A DNA stretch of 64,000 nucleotides from Gemmatimonadota bacterium (lineage in GTDB: Bacteria; Latescibacterota; UBA2968; UBA8231), in the NCBI GenBank assembly GCA_009840005.1, contig VXOR01000020.1:10744-74743 (forward strand), read 5' to 3'. A program made the position numbers and the translations under genes. This document shows, piece after piece, positions 17,332 through 26,931 of the stretch; position 1 is the first letter of the stretch; every line of letters starts with the position of its first letter. The notes under the pieces were generated by a model. That model had not been told where the DNA came from and made no database searches. It was given only the letters and a program-made list of their open reading frames with translations.

Positions 17332-20300
17332 ATGGGGCTTTTGTCTATTTCCGCTATGATCAGAGAATTCTATCAGGACCGCACCGTGCTGCTGACCGGC
17401 GGCACTGGGTTTTACGGACAGGGGCTAACGGCCAAGATCCTGCGCTATTTGCCCGGCGTGCGGCGCTTGTATCTCGTGTTGCGGCCTGGTCGGGGTTCTG
17501 GCGGAGCCACGCTGCCGGTAGAGGAGCGGCTGGACGAACTCTTCAAGCTGGTCGTCTTCGACCGCTTTCGCCGCGAGGAACCAGCCGCCTTTGCCGCAGC
17601 GCGGCAGAAGGTGCGCGCCCTCGCCTGCGACATGCGGCAGCCAAACCTCGGGCTAGACGACACATCCCGCGACGAGCTGCTGGCGGAAGTGGACCTCATC
17701 ATCGGCAACGCGGCCAGCGTCACCTTTGACGAACCGCTCGACTCGGCGATCCAATTCAACACCTTGGCACCCCAAGAGCTTTTGCGGCTGGCCCGCGAAG
17801 GCCGCAAAAATCCCGTCTTAGTCCACGTATCAACCGCGTACGTCAACGGTCGCCTGACCGGCGCGGTCCCCGAGTGCACCCTGCCGATCGACCGCACGAT
17901 TCAGCACCTAATCGCCGGCAGCACGCCCTCACAACCTTTCGTCCCCGAAGAAGAAGTCGCCGACGCGCAAGCCCGCTGCCGTGCAATCCGCGACCAAGCG
18001 CAAAGCGACGAGCAACAGCGTGCATTCCGCCGCGAGATCGTCGAGCAGAGTCACCGCCGCACGCTCTCGGATAGCCGCTTGCAAAAACTGATTGACGACC
18101 GCTGTCGCCGCTGGATTGAGCGCGAGCTAGTCGAGGAGGGGATGCGGCGCGCGCGACAGCACGGCTGGAATGACGTGTACACTTTTACCAAGGCCATGGG
18201 AGAACAGTTGCTCGTCAAGCACCGCGGCCAAGTGCCGCTGGCCATCGTGCGACCCAGCGTCACCGAAGGCGCGCTCGAAGACCCGCATCCAGGCTGGATC
18301 CACGGACTCAAAGTAACCGATCCGCTAGTGGTGGCCTACGGGCGGGGAATCGTCCCGGACTTCCCCGCCGCGGTCGGCGCACCCATGGACTTGGTGCCCG
18401 TGGATATCGTCGTCAATACCGTGCTGGCCGCGGCCACGCAGGCTACGGCTTCCACCGTAGAGGTCTTCCACGCGGCCACCAGCGGAGAAAACCCACTGCC
18501 CAACACCCGGATGTTCAAGTACATCAAGGGCTACTTTGAGGAACACCCCCTCCTCAACAAGGACGGCTCGCGGCCCGAGCTGGTGGATTGGACCTTCCCG
18601 ACAGTAGCCCGCTTCCAGCGCGTCTTCAACTGGAAGTACCTCTATCCTCTGGAAATGAAGCAAAAGCTCTACGAGTGCCTGCCCGAGCGCTGGGCACCAG
18701 CCCAGAAAAAGCGCCGCTTGGCCGCGCTCAAGACGCGACTCAAGCGCGTCCAGTACTTCATCGACCTGTTCAGCCCGTACACAACCCTTGACTGTCGCTA
18801 TGAAGCCAAGCGCATGTTGGCCCTCTACGAGTCGCTGCCCCCCGAAGAGCAGCGGATCTTCAACATGGACGTGCGGCGGATCGACTGGTATCAATACTAT
18901 CAAAAAACCCACCTACCCGGCCTCCGGCGCCACGAACTGGGCGGAGACGACGACGACCAAGAGCCGTTGAGCGCGGCACCGGGCGAAGTGGGGGGCGAGG
19001 AGCAGCGTTGGCGCATCGAGGAGAGCATTCGCACCATTCCAGATCTGTTGCGCTGGGCCTGCGGCCGCTACGCTGCCAAGACGGCCTTGCAAATCGAGCG
19101 CCAATCCGGCTGGACGCGGATCAGCTACGACGAGCTGCTCACCCGCGCCGAGCGCGTGGCGCGCCGTTGGCAAACACAGGGCCTGTCGGCTGGTGCGCGG
19201 GTTCTGCTGTGCGGGGACAACGGGCCGGAGTGGGTCGTCGCCTACATGGCAGCCAGCTTGCTTGGGCTAGCCCTCGTGCCCATCAGCCCGCAGATGCGCG
19301 ACGAAGACATCTGGAGGCTGTGCGACTTCGTCCAAGCGCGGGCGCTGATTGCCGCGGAAAAGCGCTTTTCCCAGCTCTCGCCCGAGGGCGTGGCCGCCCA
19401 CAAGGAAATGGCCTTTTTCAATGTAGATCGCGATGGGCTGCCATTCGGGCACGCTCCCGAGCCAGCCGCGTCCGCCAAAAAAGGGCGTTGGAAGCGACCA
19501 AGGGTCAATCCAGATGCCACAGCGTCGATCGTCTTTACCTCGGTCATCGAGCCGCGCGGAGTGGTGTTGAGCCATCGCAACCTCATTTCCAACGTCCTCG
19601 CCCAAGGCGAGGTGCTGCGCATCTACGAATCCGACCGCATGCTCTCGACCCTGCCCCTGCACCAAGCCCTCGAATTCACCGGCGGCTTGCTGCTGCCGCT
19701 GCTCGGCGGGGCCACCATCACGTATTTAGAGTCCGTCAACAGCCGCGAAATGCTCCGCGCCCTGCGCGATACGGGCACGACCGTGCTGTTGACCGCGCCG
19801 CGCCTATTGCGCGTCTTGGCCGAGCGCGTCGAGCGCCTCGGGGCCGAAGCCACAATGGGGCTGGCCGCTTTGCGGCGAGTAGTAAGCGTCGGCGCGGCCC
19901 TGTCCGACGACCTCGTCGGCACGTATGAGCGGCTCGGCATAGCGATTTGCCAAGGCTACGGCCTCAGCGAAGCGGCCTCCGTCGTGGCGGTCAACACGCC
20001 CCATCAGGGCAGAGCCCGGTCAGTGGGGCAAGTGCTGCCCGGACAGCAAGTGCAAATCGCCGAGCCGGACGAGCGCGGCGTCGGCGAGGTTTTAGTGCGG
20101 GGTGCCAACGTCATGGAGGGCTATTTCTCCCAAGAGGAACTGACCCAAGCGGTGTTGCGCGACGAATGGTTACACACCGGCGACCTTGGCCGCCTCGACG
20201 CCGGCTATCTCTTCGTCGAGGGGCGGAGCAAAGACTTGATCGTCAACGGGGCTGGCCACAACGTCTATCCCCGCGAAGTCGAGTCGCTCTACCACGACTT

Positions 20301-21540
20301 GCCGCACGTAGCCGAGCTAAGCGTAGTCGGCGTGGCTTCGGCTCGCACCGGGAGCGAGGAAGTACACGGCGTAGCCGTGCTTACCCGCGACGCCGCCGAC
20401 TCGCGCGAGGCCATCCAAGCGCGCTCATACGAGATTTCGCGCACCTTGCCCAGCCACCAGCGGATTCAGCACTTGCACTTTTGGACCCGTCCACTGCCGA
20501 GGCTAGACGACGGAACTGTGGACCGCCAAGCCCTGTTGTCCGCCATCGAGCGCGAAGACTGCCCGGGCACGGCCCTGCCGGAATGGGAGCGGGCAATCCA
20601 GCGCCAAGTCGGCCTGCTTGCGGGGCTGAGCACAGAAGAGGTAGCCGCTCACCTAGATGCGCCGCTCGACACCTTGTTGGATTCGCTGATGGCCGTGGAG
20701 TTCGCCGCGTGGCTCGGCCAGCGGCTGGGCACCCAAGTCGAGGGACTTTTGCAGCCACAGGACACGCTCCGCAGCGTCTTGGCGCGGCTGGAGGCTCACT
20801 TGCAAGATGGGGTGGACTGGGAAGTGGAGCAGTCGCCCGCGTACTGGTCGAGCATCTTACACGCCGAGCCGAATTCCCAGCCAGAGAACGAGGCCGGCAA
20901 AAATGTGCTACAAGAATTCCTGTGGGAGACCGGTGGCCCCTTGTTCCGCCGCTTTTTCGACTTCCGGGCCGGAGGCATAGAGCACTTGCCCCAAGATCGG
21001 CCCTATCTGATTGCCGCCAATCATGCCAGCCACCTCGACGGTGCCTGCGTGTACGCGGCTGTGCACTCCCATGTCGATCACCTCAATATCGCCACCAGCG
21101 AGCATTACCTTACCGACTCCGAGCTGCGCTGGTTTTTGTCCACCTTTGTCAACGCCATCCCCTTCGACGGCCACGACAACTTCGCCGCCGGCCTAGTGCG
21201 GTCGCGGCAATCGGTGGGGGTGCGCCGCCCGTTGTTGGTCTTTCCCGAAGGCACGCGCTCGGTCAACGGCCAGCTACAGCCGTTTAAGGCGGGCGTGGGG
21301 CTTTTGGCCTACGAACTGGATGCGCCCGTAGTGCCCCTGCACATTGCCGGCACCCGCGAAGCCCTGCCCAAGGGGACGCGCACACCATCGCGCCACCCTT
21401 TGCGCCTGCTCTTTGCCCCCCCGCTAGAAATGACCTCCTTTAAAGGGCGCACCGAGGCATTGAGTCCCTACGAGATCTACTACGAAATCGCCGCAGCACT
21501 CAAGCGACAGATCGAGGCTTTAGGCCGAAAAAACATCTGA
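17332..21540 (+). CDS. ElbD-like multidomain enzyme: acyl reductase - adenylation - ACP - PlsC acyltransferase
   Basis: 1,402 residues, four domains. About 10-470: fatty-acyl reductase (NAD-binding GGTGFYGQGL; YTFTK as YxxxK catalytic pair). About 560-1085: acyl-AMP-forming domain with YGLSEAA and HTGDLGRLDAGYLFVEGRSKD. About 1095-1170: carrier domain with LDSLMAVE, whose Ser would bear phosphopantetheine. About 1205-1400: PlsC acyltransferase with HASHLD (HX4D) and FPEGTRS. The same architecture occurs in Myxococcus ElbD, which takes part in ether-lipid synthesis, so ether lipid or fatty alcohol formation is the best guess. The adenylation P-loop lacks GTTG (TSVIEPRG at 736-743) and the A10 lysine is a threonine (DDGTVDR, 1062), so that domain may be inactive. 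A start at 17356 (MIREFYQDR) is also possible. Confidence 0.85.
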   Translation: MGLLSISAMIREFYQDRTVLLTGGTGFYGQGLTAKILRYLPGVRRLYLVLRPGRGSGGATLPVEERLDELFKLVVFDRFRREEPAAFAAARQKVRALACDMRQPNLGLDDTSRDELLAEVDLIIGNAASVTFDEPLDSAIQFNTLAPQELLRLAREGRKNPVLVHVSTAYVNGRLTGAVPECTLPIDRTIQHLIAGSTPSQPFVPEEEVADAQARCRAIRDQAQSDEQQRAFRREIVEQSHRRTLSDSRLQKLIDDRCRRWIERELVEEGMRRARQHGWNDVYTFTKAMGEQLLVKHRGQVPLAIVRPSVTEGALEDPHPGWIHGLKVTDPLVVAYGRGIVPDFPAAVGAPMDLVPVDIVVNTVLAAATQATASTVEVFHAATSGENPLPNTRMFKYIKGYFEEHPLLNKDGSRPELVDWTFPTVARFQRVFNWKYLYPLEMKQKLYECLPERWAPAQKKRRLAALKTRLKRVQYFIDLFSPYTTLDCRYEAKRMLALYESLPPEEQRIFNMDVRRIDWYQYYQKTHLPGLRRHELGGDDDDQEPLSAAPGEVGGEEQRWRIEESIRTIPDLLRWACGRYAAKTALQIERQSGWTRISYDELLTRAERVARRWQTQGLSAGARVLLCGDNGPEWVVAYMAASLLGLALVPISPQMRDEDIWRLCDFVQARALIAAEKRFSQLSPEGVAAHKEMAFFNVDRDGLPFGHAPEPAASAKKGRWKRPRVNPDATASIVFTSVIEPRGVVLSHRNLISNVLAQGEVLRIYESDRMLSTLPLHQALEFTGGLLLPLLGGATITYLESVNSREMLRALRDTGTTVLLTAPRLLRVLAERVERLGAEATMGLAALRRVVSVGAALSDDLVGTYERLGIAICQGYGLSEAASVVAVNTPHQGRARSVGQVLPGQQVQIAEPDERGVGEVLVRGANVMEGYFSQEELTQAVLRDEWLHTGDLGRLDAGYLFVEGRSKDLIVNGAGHNVYPREVESLYHDLPHVAELSVVGVASARTGSEEVHGVAVLTRDAADSREAIQARSYEISRTLPSHQRIQHLHFWTRPLPRLDDGTVDRQALLSAIEREDCPGTALPEWERAIQRQVGLLAGLSTEEVAAHLDAPLDTLLDSLMAVEFAAWLGQRLGTQVEGLLQPQDTLRSVLARLEAHLQDGVDWEVEQSPAYWSSILHAEPNSQPENEAGKNVLQEFLWETGGPLFRRFFDFRAGGIEHLPQDRPYLIAANHASHLDGACVYAAVHSHVDHLNIATSEHYLTDSELRWFLSTFVNAIPFDGHDNFAAGLVRSRQSVGVRRPLLVFPEGTRSVNGQLQPFKAGVGLLAYELDAPVVPLHIAGTREALPKGTRTPSRHPLRLLFAPPLEMTSFKGRTEALSPYEIYYEIAAALKRQIEALGRKNI

Positions 21541-21542
21541 TT

Positions 21543-22298
21543 ATGTACCCCTACCTATTCGAGATCGGCCCCATTAGCGTCGGCACGTTTGGCCTCATGG
21601 TCGCCCTCGGTTTTCTATCGGCCCTGCACATGCTCAACCGCGAGTTCAAACGCCAGGGCCTGCACAAAGAACTGGGCTCGACGATTGTCACCACCTGCAT
21701 GATCGGCGGGCTAGTCGGGGCCAAGCTCTACTTTGTGCTATTTGAAACGTCGCCCGAGACTTGGGACGAGACGTTCGACCTGCTGTTTTCCGGCTACGGC
21801 TTGACTTGGTACGGGGGATTTATCGTCGCTACTGCCGGCGTGCTGTGGCAAATTCGCCGCCACAGTGCGCCGCTGGGCCAAGTCGCCGACGCAGTGGGCA
21901 TTGCCGCTGCCGTGGGCTACGGGGTCGGGCGAATCGGCTGCCAACTCGCTGGCGATGGCGACTACGGGGTGCCGACCGATCTTCCCTGGGGTATGGCCTA
22001 TCCCGACGGCGTGGTGCCGACCACCGAAAAGGTCCATCCCGCGCCCGTGTACGAAACCCTCTCCCACTTGGGGATCGCGGCCTTCCTGTGGAAAATGCGC
22101 ACCCGCTTCGAGCCTCCGGGTCTGTCGTTCAGCTTCTATCTCATCCTCGCCGGGCTAGCGCGATTCTTGGTAGAGTTCATTCGGATCAATCCGCGCGTAT
22201 TGTGGGGCCTGAGCCAAGCCCAGCTTCTCAGCATCGCCATGATCGCCTTCGGCTTGGGACTGATGCTGTATCTGCAACGTCGGCGAGAGGCCCCCTGA
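21543..22298 (+). CDS. lgt: Prolipoprotein diacylglyceryl transferase
   Basis: 251 residues, about seven membrane segments. Moves diacylglycerol from phosphatidylglycerol to the lipobox cysteine of prolipoproteins at the inner membrane, the first step in maturing the lipoproteins predicted in this window. Motifs: [23 protein letters not shown] at the Lgt signature position and HPAPVYE near the C-terminal third. The signature has Cys where E. coli Lgt has Asn (GRIGN); I recall variants of this kind from other phyla. Two bases separate it from the preceding stop. Confidence 0.9.
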   Translation: MYPYLFEIGPISVGTFGLMVALGFLSALHMLNREFKRQGLHKELGSTIVTTCMIGGLVGAKLYFVLFETSPETWDETFDLLFSGYGLTWYGGFIVATAGVLWQIRRHSAPLGQVADAVGIAAAVGYGVGRIGCQLAGDGDYGVPTDLPWGMAYPDGVVPTTEKVHPAPVYETLSHLGIAAFLWKMRTRFEPPGLSFSFYLILAGLARFLVEFIRINPRVLWGLSQAQLLSIAMIAFGLGLMLYLQRRREAP

Positions 22299-23755
22299 TG
22301 GCCAAGACGCGCTATCCGCGCATCTCCAGCTTTAAGCAGGCCGCAGATTTCCGCGCCCATCTGGCCCATTTGGGCGTGGAATTGCCCTGCGACGACCAGA
22401 TCGAAACCGCTCCCGATTCCCCTTTGGCCCAACCAGCCCACAGCAACGGCCACCGCATCGGCAATCGCTTTGCCATTCAGCCGATGGAAGGGTGGGATGG
22501 GACCGAAGACGGCCAGCCGAGCGATTTGACGCGCCGGCGCTGGCGGAATTTTGGGCGCAGCGGGGCCAAGCTCATCTGGGGTGGAGAGGCATTTGCCGTG
22601 GTGCCCGAGGGCCGCGCCAACCCCAACCAGCTCATGGCGCGCGAGGAAAACCGCGCCGGCATGGCCGAGCTGCGCGACATCCTCCTGTCGGCGCACGACG
22701 AGCGGTTCGGCAGCACCGACGACCTGCTCCTCGGCCTGCAACTGACGCATTCGGGGCGCTTTTGCCGGCCCTTTCGCAAGGACCAAGCCGCGCCGGCCAT
22801 CCTCTATCACCACCCGATCTTGGACCGCAAATTCGGCCTTGCTGCGGACTATCCGCTCCTGACGGATGCCTATATCGAGGAGTTGATCGACCGCTATGTC
22901 ATCGGCGCACAAATCGCCCATGAGCTGGGCTACCACTTCGTAGATATCAAGCATTGCCACGGCTACCTAGGGCACGAATTCCTCAGCGCGTTTACGCGGC
23001 CCGGCCCCTTTGGCGGGTCCTTTGCCAATCGCACGCGCTTTGTCCGCTCCATCATCGAGGGGATCCGCAACCAAGCACCCGGCCTCGGCATTGGCGTGCG
23101 GCTGAGTGCCTTCGACTTCGTACCCTTCCGGTCCGATCCCAACGAGGACAGGGGGCACGGGGTGCCCGAGCCGTATCAAAACTGCCTGCCCTACGAGTAC
23201 GGCTTTGGGGTCAATCAGGGCGACCCTCGGCAAATGGACTTAGGCGAGGCCGAGCAGTTCATCGCCTTGCTGGCGAGCTTGGGCGTGGACCTGATTAACT
23301 TGTCCTGCGGCAGCCCCTACTACAATCCGCACATCCAGCGGCCAGCGCTTTTTCCCCCTTCCGATGGCTACCTGCCGCCGGAAGACCCGTTGTGCGGAGT
23401 GGCGCGGCAAGTGGCGATGGTCGCCCAGCTCAAGGCGCACTTTCCGCGCAGCCTATTCGTCGGGTCGGGTTATTCCTATTTGCAGGAGTATCTGCCGCAC
23501 GTAGGTCAGGCTCTCGTGCGGGCGGGCATGGTGGATTTTATCGGCTTGGGGCGGATGGTTCTGTCCTATCCCGACCTGCCCTGCGACGTGCTGCAAACCG
23601 GCCAACTGCAACGCCGCGTCATCTGCCGCACGTTTTCCGATTGCACGACCGCGCCGCGCAACGGCATGGTTTCCGGCTGCTTTCCCCTCGACTCGTTTTA
23701 CAAGCAGCGCGAGGAATTCCCGCGCTTACAGGCACTCAAAAAGGAAGCACAATGA
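22298..23755 (+). CDS. NADH:flavin oxidoreductase (old yellow enzyme family)
   Basis: 485 residues. FMN-binding TIM barrel of the OYE/2,4-dienoyl-CoA reductase type: IQPMEGWDG near the N-terminus, [10 protein letters not shown] (the QLxHxGR FMN motif), [11 protein letters not shown] with the catalytic His pair, [22 protein letters not shown], and [16 protein letters not shown] at the phosphate-binding end. The C-terminal [13 protein letters not shown] is a short cysteine-poor tail, so there is no Fe-S or second flavin domain. ATG at 22298 overlaps the lgt stop (TGATG). Substrate unknown. Confidence 0.88.
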   Translation: MAKTRYPRISSFKQAADFRAHLAHLGVELPCDDQIETAPDSPLAQPAHSNGHRIGNRFAIQPMEGWDGTEDGQPSDLTRRRWRNFGRSGAKLIWGGEAFAVVPEGRANPNQLMAREENRAGMAELRDILLSAHDERFGSTDDLLLGLQLTHSGRFCRPFRKDQAAPAILYHHPILDRKFGLAADYPLLTDAYIEELIDRYVIGAQIAHELGYHFVDIKHCHGYLGHEFLSAFTRPGPFGGSFANRTRFVRSIIEGIRNQAPGLGIGVRLSAFDFVPFRSDPNEDRGHGVPEPYQNCLPYEYGFGVNQGDPRQMDLGEAEQFIALLASLGVDLINLSCGSPYYNPHIQRPALFPPSDGYLPPEDPLCGVARQVAMVAQLKAHFPRSLFVGSGYSYLQEYLPHVGQALVRAGMVDFIGLGRMVLSYPDLPCDVLQTGQLQRRVICRTFSDCTTAPRNGMVSGCFPLDSFYKQREEFPRLQALKKEAQ

Positions 23756-24486
23756 TGGGACAATTCACCGATAAAGTTGTGGTAGTCACCGGCGCGGGTA
23801 CCGGAATCGGCGCGGGCATAGCACGCGGTTTTGCCGACGCCGGGGCGCGGGTGGCGTTTGTCGGGCGACGCCCTGAGCCGCTCGCCGCCGCGGCCGCCGG
23901 TCTCGATAATGATCGGATCATGCTCCACTCCTGCGACGTATCCGACCGCGCCGCTGTCGAGGCCCTAGCGTCCGCTGTCGAGGCCGAGTGGGGTGCCGTC
24001 GATGTGCTAGTCAACAACGCCGGTATCAACACCAATCCGCGTGCAGTCGGCGACGTGGCACCCGAAGACTGGGACCAGACCATTGCCATCAATCTCACCG
24101 GGGTGTACAACATGGTGCGGGCGGTGTTGCCGGGGATGCGACAACAAAACGACGGCCTCATCATCACCATTTCGTCCATCGCCGGTCTGCGAGCCAGCAA
24201 GCTGGCCGGTGCCGCGTACTCAGCCTCCAAGCACGGGGCGGTGGCGCTGGCGAATTCGATTAACGAGGAGGAAGCCGAGTTCGGCATCCGCGCCTGTGCA
24301 ATCTGCCCCGGCGAGGTCGAGACGCCGATTTTGGCCCAGCGGCCCGAACCCGTCAGCGCCGAACGCCGAGCCGCCATGCTGCAACCCGAAGAACTGGCCC
24401 AAGCCGCGCTCTTCGTCGCCGCGCTACCACCCCGCGCCTGCGTGCCCCTCTTGGTGATCAAGCCGACGGTGCAGTTGTTTCAGTAG
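23752..24486 (+). CDS. Short-chain dehydrogenase/reductase
   Basis: 244 residues, classical SDR. NAD(P) motif [11 protein letters not shown] (residues 15-25), NNAGI, catalytic serine in TISSIAG and YSASK with the YxxxK pair; ends [12 protein letters not shown]. The ATG at 23752 overlaps the stop of the oxidoreductase (ATGA), and a second ATG follows directly. Probably acts with the flavin enzyme on one substrate, which cannot be named. Its last 12 codons are duplicated 8.5 kb away at the other end of the defence island. Confidence 0.9.
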   Translation: MMGQFTDKVVVVTGAGTGIGAGIARGFADAGARVAFVGRRPEPLAAAAAGLDNDRIMLHSCDVSDRAAVEALASAVEAEWGAVDVLVNNAGINTNPRAVGDVAPEDWDQTIAINLTGVYNMVRAVLPGMRQQNDGLIITISSIAGLRASKLAGAAYSASKHGAVALANSINEEEAEFGIRACAICPGEVETPILAQRPEPVSAERRAAMLQPEELAQAALFVAALPPRACVPLLVIKPTVQLFQ

Positions 24487-24529
24487 GGAGTTACTAGAAC
24501 GCTATCTCATAAATAAGCGCTAGTTATAT
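24451..24529 (+). repeat. Direct repeat DR1, left copy (SDR 3' end plus downstream)
   Basis: 79 bp, 75 identical to 32981-33059. It begins at TTGGTGATCAAGCCGACGG inside the SDR gene, covers the stop codon, and ends about 40 bp downstream after CTATCTCATAAATAAGCGC. Outside these limits the two loci do not align. Confidence 0.9.
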
Positions 24530-24686
24530 ACTGACGTTACGCAGTTTTTGTCCCCAACTTTCCATCCCTGTATCCTTTCCGCTACACTCCAACGCCTCAT
24601 ATCCCCTCCGCCCCTCTGAGCCATCGCCGTGGCACGATTCTTGCACGTTGCGGATACCACCTCACCCGCAACTCAAGGCAGGGCTT

Positions 24687-25577
24687 ATGGCCGAATTCGA
24701 TACCATCGCCAAACATCTCATCCACACCTACCCCACCGATTTCGCCCGCTTCGCCCTTCAGCGCGACGATATCGAAGTCGTCGAAGTACTCGATACCGAG
24801 CAACCTACGGTCCGCCGCACCGATAGCCTCCTCCGCGTGCGCGTCGACAGCGAGGAGGCGTTGGTGCATCACGAATTTCAAACCACCGATAGTACCGATC
24901 CGCCCATGCCACGGCGCATGGCCGGCTACATCGGCTATCTGATCGAGCGCTACGGCCTGCCGACCTACTCCAGCGTCCTCTATCTGCGTCCTGACGCCGG
25001 CCGGAATGATCCGGGATACTATCTTCAAGAGCGGCCCGGCTTCCGCGTGTTGGTGCAATACCAAGTGATTCGGCTGAGTGAACTAGACGGCCAACGCATG
25101 CTCGACGCGGGGCATTCGGGCTTGATTCCGTTTGCACCGTTGATGCAGCAGCCAGCGGGTGTGGAGGCCGAGGAGTGGTTGCGCCAGTGCGTAAACCGGG
25201 CGCAAGCAGTACCTATGGACGAAACCCTCAAGGCGAATTATTTGGCCGATCTTGCGATTTTGAGCGGGTTGGTGTATAACTTAGAAACGATTATGACCAT
25301 CATCGCGGAGGAGACCATGTACGAATCGTCGGTAGTGCAGTATTTCACGGAAAAGGGTATAGAGCAGGGTATTGAGCAAGGCAGCAGAGAACGCGCCGTT
25401 GAATATCTGCTCGACGTGTTAGAGATTCGCTTTGGGCTAGCCGCGTCGGCTCCGTTGGCCGCTCGCATTGGAGCCATTAAAGATGTGCAGCGACTCAAGC
25501 AGTTGTTTCGGGCGGCTATACAGGTGCCCAGCCTCGAAGCCTTTAGCAACCTGTTAGACGCCGACGAGGTAGGATGA
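24687..25577 (+). CDS. Rpn family nuclease / putative transposase (PD-(D/E)XK)
   Basis: About 296 residues. N-terminal PD-(D/E)XK-like domain with RRTDSLLRVRV and EALVHHEFQT, the D...hhE-x-Q pattern usual in this family where the final lysine is replaced by glutamine. The repetitive EKGIEQGIEQGSRE near residue 230 is also typical. E. coli Rpn proteins promote RecA-independent recombination, which is of interest beside a direct repeat. I chose the ATG at 24687 (MAEFDTIAKHL) over an earlier one at 24648 because family members begin this way and GGCAGGGC precedes it. First gene inside the DR1 island. Confidence 0.82.
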   Translation: MAEFDTIAKHLIHTYPTDFARFALQRDDIEVVEVLDTEQPTVRRTDSLLRVRVDSEEALVHHEFQTTDSTDPPMPRRMAGYIGYLIERYGLPTYSSVLYLRPDAGRNDPGYYLQERPGFRVLVQYQVIRLSELDGQRMLDAGHSGLIPFAPLMQQPAGVEAEEWLRQCVNRAQAVPMDETLKANYLADLAILSGLVYNLETIMTIIAEETMYESSVVQYFTEKGIEQGIEQGSRERAVEYLLDVLEIRFGLAASAPLAARIGAIKDVQRLKQLFRAAIQVPSLEAFSNLLDADEVG

Positions 25578-25686
25578 CCTAGAACGCGAGCATGTCTGAG
25601 TTCATCAGCAACACGTCCCCACTGCTGTATCTTTATCGCATCGACTCCCTCAATTTCAGTAGCAAGCCAGCGTAAAACCCATCGTC

Positions 25687-26931
25687 ATGCGCCTTTCATG
25701 GAACGAAATCCGCTCTCGCGCTGCCCAATTCGCCGCAGAGTGGGCCAACGCGACCTATGAGAGCGGCGAGACCCAGAGCTTCTACAACGATTTCTTTGAG
25801 ATCTTCGGTGTGCGTCGCCGCACGGTTGCGCGGTATGAGGAGCGCGTCCGCCGTTTGGACAACTCGCACGGTTTTATTGACCTGTTCTGGCCGGGCGTGT
25901 TGCTGGTCGAGCAAAAGAGCGCGGGCCGAGACCTTACCGCCGCGCGTAAACAGGCCGGGACCTATTTCGACGCACTGCCTGAGCGCGACCGCCCCCGTTA
26001 CCAACTGCTCTGCGACTTTCAGACCTTTGAACTGCTCGACCGGGACGAGCGCGAGGAGACGCGCTTTGCCCTCGCCGACCTGCCGCAGCACGTCGAAAAG
26101 TTCGGCTTCATCATCGGGGTGCAGCGGCGCACATTCCGCGATCAAGACCCGGTCAACATCGAAGCGTCCGAGCGCATTGCCCGCCTGCACGATGCGCTCG
26201 CGGAATCTGGCTACGACGGCCACGACTTGGAGCTTTTCCTCGTGCGCATGGTGTTTTGCTTGTTTGCCGACGACACCGGCATCTTCGAGCCACGCGACAT
26301 CTTCTTGCAGTTCATTGAAGAGCGCACTTCACCCGACGGCAGCGACCTCGGCCCCTATCTAGCGCGGCTGTTTCAAGTCTTGAACACGCCGGAGGAGCGG
26401 CGGCAAACCAAGCTAGATGAGGACTTGGCGCGCTTCCCGTACGTCAATGGCGAGTTGTTCGCTGAGCCGCTGCGCATCCCCGACTTCGACGCCGAGATGC
26501 GCCAGAGCCTGCTCGACGCTTGCTTGTTCGACTGGACCGCGATTTCCCCGGCCATCTTCGGTGCGCTGTTCCAATCGGTGATGGAGCCAGCCGAGCGCCG
26601 CGCTCAGGGTGCCCACTACACCACCGAGCAGAACATCCGCAAGGTGATTGAGCCGCTGTTCTTAGACGACCTACGGGCCGAGTTTGCACGTCTGAAAGCC
26701 CGACGCGACAATCGCCGCATCCCCGATCTGTACACTTTCCAACAAAAGCTAGGCCAGTTGACGTTTCTCGACCCGGCGTGCGGCTGCGGCAACTTCCTCA
26801 TCATCGCATACCGCGAGTTGCGGCAGCTTGATCGAGGTGCTGCGCGAGTTGCACCCATCCGGCCAGCTTTCTGCATTCGCCGAACTGCTCTCCGTGGTCA
26901 ACGTCGATCAGTTCTATGGCATCGAGATTAG
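25687..26931 (+). CDS. MmeI-like type IIL restriction-modification enzyme, N-terminal part (frameshifted)
   Basis: 414 codons before a premature stop. Residues 1 to about 180 match the nuclease part of MmeI-like single-chain enzymes, with the E-x-K pair in LLVEQKSAGRDL. The helical connector follows (LFLVRMVFCLFADDTGIFE), then the methylase start GAHYTTEQNIRKVIEPLF and SAM motif I FLDPACGCGNFL. After YRELRQL (about 26829) the protein changes to unrelated sequence, while the expected continuation is in the frame starting near 26828. Together the two pieces make one enzyme of about 930 residues. It is a real frameshift or an assembly error. Confidence 0.85.
   Translation: MRLSWNEIRSRAAQFAAEWANATYESGETQSFYNDFFEIFGVRRRTVARYEERVRRLDNSHGFIDLFWPGVLLVEQKSAGRDLTAARKQAGTYFDALPERDRPRYQLLCDFQTFELLDRDEREETRFALADLPQHVEKFGFIIGVQRRTFRDQDPVNIEASERIARLHDALAESGYDGHDLELFLVRMVFCLFADDTGIFEPRDIFLQFIEERTSPDGSDLGPYLARLFQVLNTPEERRQTKLDEDLARFPYVNGELFAEPLRIPDFDAEMRQSLLDACLFDWTAISPAIFGALFQSVMEPAERRAQGAHYTTEQNIRKVIEPLFLDDLRAEFARLKARRDNRRIPDLYTFQQKLGQLTFLDPACGCGNFLIIAYRELRQLDRGAARVAPIRPAFCIRRTALRGQRRSVLWHRD

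Noticed and set aside
19947..21287. 446-codon frame within the ElbD-like gene
   Set aside because: Arg/Ala-rich shadow in a high-GC gene; the main frame carries all recognisable domains.
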